Shown here piece after piece: positions 52,828-56,726 of a stretch of 56,726 nt of DNA; the first letter of the stretch is position 1; each line of letters begins with the position of its first letter. The notes beneath the pieces were generated by a model, which saw only the letters and a list, made by a program, of their open reading frames with translations, did no database searches and was not told the origin of the DNA. The DNA comes from Dimargaris cristalligena (taxonomy: Eukaryota; Kickxellomycota; Dimargaritomycetes; Dimargaritales; Dimargaritaceae). The DNA is taken from the NCBI GenBank assembly GCA_027576995.1, contig JANBQC010000122.1, forward strand, positions 1 to 56,726, given 5' to 3'. Position numbers and translations under genes: made by a program.

Positions 52828-55800
52828 ATGTTGCGCCATACTCTTTCCGCCTCGCTTAACTCCCAGCTTGCCTGGAAGGCCGCTCGCACCACCTCGGTGC
52901 GTCGCCTAGGCACCTCCCGTATCTCGAACTCCACTGTCGCCTCCGCCGTCCGCATGGTCAATGGTCGGGGCTACGCCTATCAGTCCAGCCGCCTCGTCCC
53001 CGCCGCTCTGCACTTCCCGGCCCTTGGTGCCCGTGGCTTGCACACCAGCCAGGCCCGGACCGCTGCCGTAGTGTCCGAGGAAATCCTCGCTTCCGTTCCC
53101 AAGGTCGATGTCAAGAAGGTGCTAGTGGTCGGGTCCGGTGGTTTGTCCATTGGCCAGGCCGGTGAGTTCGACTACTCGGGTTCCCAGGCCATCAAGGCCC
53201 TGCGCGAATCCGGCGTCAAGACCATCCTCATCAACCCCAACATCGCCACCATCCAGACCTCGCAGGCTCTGGCCGATCAGGTCTACTTCCTGCCCGTTAC
53301 CCCTGAATACCTTACCTACGTGCTGGAGAAGGAGCGTCCCGATGGTGTCCTACTTACTTTCGGTGGCCAAACCGCCCTTAATTGCGGTATCAAGCTGGAC
53401 GAGATGGGTGTGCTCGACCGCCTGGGTATCAAGGTGCTCGGTACCCCCATCAAGACCCTAATTACCAGTGAGGATCGTGACTTGTTCGCCCAGGCCCTGA
53501 AGGAAATTGATATTCCCGTGGCCCAGTCCGTCGCCGTATCGACCGTCCAGGATGCCCTCAATGCCGCCGCTGAGATCAGCTACCCGGTTATTATCCGTTC
53601 CGCCTTTTCCTTGGGCGGTCTGGGTTCCGGTTTCGCTTCCGACCCCGAAGAATTGCGTAACCTGGCCACCAAGTCCCTGTCCCTGTCCCCTCAGATCCTG
53701 GTCGAAAAGTCCATGAAGGGCTGGAAGGAAGTCGAATACGAAGTAGTGCGCGATGCCGCTAACAACTGTATTACCGTGTGTAACATGGAAAACTTCGATC
53801 CTCTGGGTATCCATACCGGTGACTCCATTGTCGTTGCCCCTTCCCAAACCCTCAGCGACGACGAATACCATATGCTGCGTACGGCCGCCATCAAGATCAT
53901 CCGTCACTTGGGTGTGGTGGGTGAATGTAACGTGCAGTACGCCCTCAACCCCTACAGTATGGAGTACATGGTCATTGAAGTCAACGCCCGTCTGAGCCGT
54001 AGTTCCGCCCTGGCCTCCAAGGCGACCGGCTACCCTTTGGCCTTTGTGGCCGCCAAGATTGCCCTGGGCCATACCCTACCCGAACTCCGCAACGCCGTCA
54101 CCAAGACAACGACCGCCTGTTTTGAGCCTTCCTTGGACTACATTGTTACCAAGGTGCCCCGTTGGGATCTGAGCAAGTTCAACCACGTGAGTCGCGACAT
54201 TGGCAGCAGTATGAAGAGCGTGGGTGAGGTAATGGCTATTGGTCGCACCTTTGAAGAGAGTCTGCAGAAGGCTCTGCGCCAGGTCGACCCCGCCTTCGAC
54301 GGCTTCCAGTCCCTACCTATCGAAGGGGATTTGGATGCCTTCATCAGCAACCCCACGGACCGTCGCCTGTTTGGCATTGGTACCGCCATGCTTGACCGCC
54401 AATACACCGTGGACCAGGTGCACGAGCTCACCAAGGTTGACAAGTGGTTCCTGTATAAGCTGGACAACATTCGCCAGATTCGCCAGGAGATTGCCCACGG
54501 CCAACTGGCATCCATCACCCCCGAGCTTATGAAGCGGGCCAAGCAGGCCGGTTTCGCCGATATCCAGATTGCCAAACTCACCAACGTGACCGAAGACGAT
54601 GTGCGCGAATTGCGCCAACGTCAGGATGTCCACCCCTGGGTCAAGCGTATTGACACCCTGGCCGCCGAGTTTCCGGCCCACACCAACTACCTGTACACCA
54701 CCTATAACGCCAGCTCCCACGATGTGGATTTCACCGACCGTGGTACGATGGTGTTGGGTTCCGGTGTCTACCGTATTGGCTCGTCGGTCGAGTTCGATTG
54801 GTGTGGCGTGAGCTGCATCCGTGCTTTGCGTGCCTTGGGTAAGAAGACCGTCATGGTCAACTACAACCCCGAGACCGTGTCCACCGATTTTGACGAATGC
54901 GATCGCCTCTACTTCGAGGAACTGTCTTATGAGCGGGTGAAGGACATTTACGAACTGGAACAGGCCCAGGGCGCCGTAGTGTCGGTAGGTGGGCAACTGC
55001 CCCAGAACATCGCCCTCCGTCTGCACGAGAACGAGGTCAATATCCTGGGTACCTCGCCCGTCATGATTGACCAGGCCGAGAACCGGTACAAGTTCTCCCA
55101 GATTCTGGACAATATTGGTGTGGACCAGCCCGAATGGAAGGAACTCACCAGTTCGCACGAGGCCCGGGAATTCGCCGAGCGGGTGGGTTACCCCGTGCTG
55201 GTGCGTCCCTCGTACGTGCTGTCCGGTGCCGCCATGAACATCGCTTACGATCCCGAAATGCTCGATCGATACCTGTCGCTGGCCGCCAATGTGTCGCCCC
55301 TCCACCCCGTCGTGATCACCAAATTCATCATGGCTGCCCAGGAAATTGACATTGATGCCGTGGCCCATCAGGGCCGCGTGCTGTGCCACGCCGTGTCCGA
55401 ACATGTCGAGAACGCCGGCGTGCACTCCGGTGATGCCACTCTGGTGTTGCCCAGTCGGGACCTGGATGAGGCCACCCTGGCCCAGCTCAAGGTGATCACC
55501 GAAAAGGTCGCCCACGCCTTTGAGATTACCGGCCCTTACAATATGCAAATCATCAAGCAGACCGGTCCTAAAGGTGAACTCATCCTCAAGGTCATCGAGT
55601 GCAACCTGCGGGCCTCGCGTTCCTTCCCCTTCGTGTCCAAGGTGCTGGGTCTCAACTTCATTGACGTGGCCACCCGGGCCCTCTGCAACACCGGTGTCCC
55701 GGCCCCGGTGGACCTCATGGCCAAGTCCTACAACTACCAGGCCATCAAGGTCCCTCAGTTCTCGTGGACCCGTCTGGGCGGCGCTGACCCGTTCCTGGGG

Positions 55801-56388
55801 GTCGAAATGGCCTCCACTGGTGAGGTTGCTTGCTTCGGCAAGAACAAGCAGGAAGCCTACATGGCCGCCCTCCAATCCACCACCGGTTTCCAGCTCCCCA
55901 CTCAAGGTGTCCTCATGGGCATCGACCATTTGACCGACCCTGCTGATGCCGCCTACGTGGCCGACATTCTGCACACCCAACTCGGCTATCCCATCTTCGT
56001 TGACAATGCCCAAACCGCCCAGACCATCCAAGGGGCCAGCCAGACCGGCGTCCAGTGCAAGGTGATTGATTTCCCCTACACCGACAAGCGCCTGCTCTTC
56101 CAAGCGGTGAAGGACAGCGGTATCGACATGGTGATCAACTTGGCCAAGACCCGCCCCAACAGTACTACCGACGCCAACTACCTGATGCGCCGTAATGCCG
56201 TGGATTTCGGTATCCCATTGGTCAACGATGCCCAATGCGCCCGGTTGTTTGCGGAATCTTTGGCCCAGTACAAACAGGAACGTAAGGCGTTGGCTGAATT
56301 AAAGGCCAAGGCCACTGACGCGACGGCGGCCCATGCCGTCATTCCTGCTGAAGTGCGGGGTTGGGACGAATACGTCAAATTGGATTAA
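52828..56388 (+). CDS. CPA2: carbamoyl-phosphate synthase large subunit, mitochondrial
   Basis: 1186 residues, ATG at 52828, no intron. The first ~90 residues are rich in Arg, Ser and Ala and poor in acids ([36 protein letters not shown]), a mitochondrial leader. The mature part has the two CPSase halves: [20 protein letters not shown] and the first ATP-grasp ([35 protein letters not shown]), then [19 protein letters not shown] and the second ATP-grasp ([35 protein letters not shown]), ending with an MGS-like domain. The separate large subunit, without ATCase or glutaminase parts, marks the arginine-specific enzyme. Family knowledge: with CPA1 it makes carbamoyl phosphate from glutamine, bicarbonate and 2 ATP for ornithine carbamoylation. 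AATAAA lies about 120 bases downstream. Confidence 0.97.
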   Translation: MLRHTLSASLNSQLAWKAARTTSVRRLGTSRISNSTVASAVRMVNGRGYAYQSSRLVPAALHFPALGARGLHTSQARTAAVVSEEILASVPKVDVKKVLVVGSGGLSIGQAGEFDYSGSQAIKALRESGVKTILINPNIATIQTSQALADQVYFLPVTPEYLTYVLEKERPDGVLLTFGGQTALNCGIKLDEMGVLDRLGIKVLGTPIKTLITSEDRDLFAQALKEIDIPVAQSVAVSTVQDALNAAAEISYPVIIRSAFSLGGLGSGFASDPEELRNLATKSLSLSPQILVEKSMKGWKEVEYEVVRDAANNCITVCNMENFDPLGIHTGDSIVVAPSQTLSDDEYHMLRTAAIKIIRHLGVVGECNVQYALNPYSMEYMVIEVNARLSRSSALASKATGYPLAFVAAKIALGHTLPELRNAVTKTTTACFEPSLDYIVTKVPRWDLSKFNHVSRDIGSSMKSVGEVMAIGRTFEESLQKALRQVDPAFDGFQSLPIEGDLDAFISNPTDRRLFGIGTAMLDRQYTVDQVHELTKVDKWFLYKLDNIRQIRQEIAHGQLASITPELMKRAKQAGFADIQIAKLTNVTEDDVRELRQRQDVHPWVKRIDTLAAEFPAHTNYLYTTYNASSHDVDFTDRGTMVLGSGVYRIGSSVEFDWCGVSCIRALRALGKKTVMVNYNPETVSTDFDECDRLYFEELSYERVKDIYELEQAQGAVVSVGGQLPQNIALRLHENEVNILGTSPVMIDQAENRYKFSQILDNIGVDQPEWKELTSSHEAREFAERVGYPVLVRPSYVLSGAAMNIAYDPEMLDRYLSLAANVSPLHPVVITKFIMAAQEIDIDAVAHQGRVLCHAVSEHVENAGVHSGDATLVLPSRDLDEATLAQLKVITEKVAHAFEITGPYNMQIIKQTGPKGELILKVIECNLRASRSFPFVSKVLGLNFIDVATRALCNTGVPAPVDLMAKSYNYQAIKVPQFSWTRLGGADPFLGVEMASTGEVACFGKNKQEAYMAALQSTTGFQLPTQGVLMGIDHLTDPADAAYVADILHTQLGYPIFVDNAQTAQTIQGASQTGVQCKVIDFPYTDKRLLFQAVKDSGIDMVINLAKTRPNSTTDANYLMRRNAVDFGIPLVNDAQCARLFAESLAQYKQERKALAELKAKATDATAAHAVIPAEVRGWDEYVKLD

Positions 56389-56508
56389 TAGAATTTTCGA
56401 TCAGCCTAGAAATTGTACGGGACCTATACTATATTTTTCTGATCTTCTCTCCCCTCTCTCTCCCATAGCAACACGTGATGATAAATGTGTTAAATATGTG
56501 GCGTTGTT

Positions 56509-56514
56509 AATAAA
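56509..56514 (+). terminator. likely poly(A) signal of CPA2
   Basis: AATAAA in GTTAATAAATTAC, 121 bases past the stop codon. Confidence 0.45.
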
Positions 56515-56655
56515 TTACTTGAAATATTTAAAGCTTGGCTCAATTTATGTAGTAGGTTGATTTTCATATTGAGTGATCTGTATGTGCTCGTGTATCGGTA
56601 CAATTCAAGTCAATTTGGAGATGAATTTTTGATTATATTCTAGGCGAGAATTATA

Positions 56656-56726
56656 TGGGTGAAATTCAGCCCAGCTATATAAGGGTTTACATTATATGTG
56701 TATGGGAGAATATATGGGAAATTTAT
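56656..56726. mobile_element. MITE-like repeat, left half, cut by window end
   Basis: TGGGTGAAATTCAGCCCAGC, then TATATAAGGGTTTACATTAT and TGTGTATGGGAGAA, match the left half of the 36851-36988 element, including the preceding TA. The right half would lie beyond the window. Confidence 0.7.

Noticed and set aside
54313..56235. 640-codon open frame on the minus strand opposite CPA2
   Set aside because: Mirror of a GC-rich, codon-biased gene; low-complexity His/Gly/Val composition and no domain, while the plus frame is an unmistakable CPA2.
1..56726. CRISPR arrays, operons, bacterial promoters or ribosome binding sites
   Set aside because: The window is eukaryotic: spliced genes, poly(A)-type signals and no regularly spaced direct repeats.

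Overview
The window looks like a scaffold piece (one 100-base run of N at 10526-10625) from a fungal nuclear genome. Genes are monocistronic and lie on both strands. Three have clear GT-AG introns with conserved reading frames (succinyl-CoA ligase beta, ribonucleotide reductase large subunit, glucose-6-phosphate dehydrogenase) and a fourth is likely spliced. Mitochondrial proteins are nucleus-encoded with leader peptides. Gene set and style (FES1, SEC63, GPI2/PIG-C, COX10, arginine-type CPA2, one canonical Argonaute) fit an early-diverging fungus, perhaps Zoopagomycota/Kickxellomycotina-like. The lineage is inference only and rests on no direct marker.

Layout. 1-21.7 kb is gene-rich: a PTP-like tyrosine phosphatase (+), FES1 (-), SEC63 (-), GPI2/PIG-C (-), Argonaute (+), COX10 (+), a seven-blade WD40 protein (-) and an unrecognised 647-residue protein (+). 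22-30.8 kb is gene-poor: a broken zinc-finger gene with a signal-peptide-like start, a tRNA-Glu-like relic, MITE-like copies and an LTR-like repeat. 30.8-33 kb holds the three-exon succinyl-CoA ligase beta gene. 33.3-37.6 kb is a transposon graveyard with MITEs, an inverted partial copy of the same LTR-like repeat and a dead mariner. 37.7-44.7 kb holds G6PDH (-) and RNR1 (+). 44.7-48 kb holds a dead but complete Tc1-like element with TIRs and a TA target duplication. 48-56.4 kb holds eIF3c/NIP1 (-) and CPA2 (+). The window ends inside another MITE copy.

How it fits together. The genes are dispersed housekeeping functions (protein targeting and folding, GPI anchors, haem A, TCA cycle, pentose phosphate pathway, dNTP, translation initiation, arginine/carbamoyl phosphate) rather than a cluster or operon. 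The most interesting signals are in the non-genic DNA. Transposon relics sit in tracts of about 0.9-1.4 kb with no CpG at all, and they carry TGG-to-TAG type stops, which suggests repeat-directed cytosine mutation. The exact octamer TCACGTGA occurs six times, mostly in 5' flanks. A slicer-competent Argonaute suggests that RNA silencing is active in the same genome.
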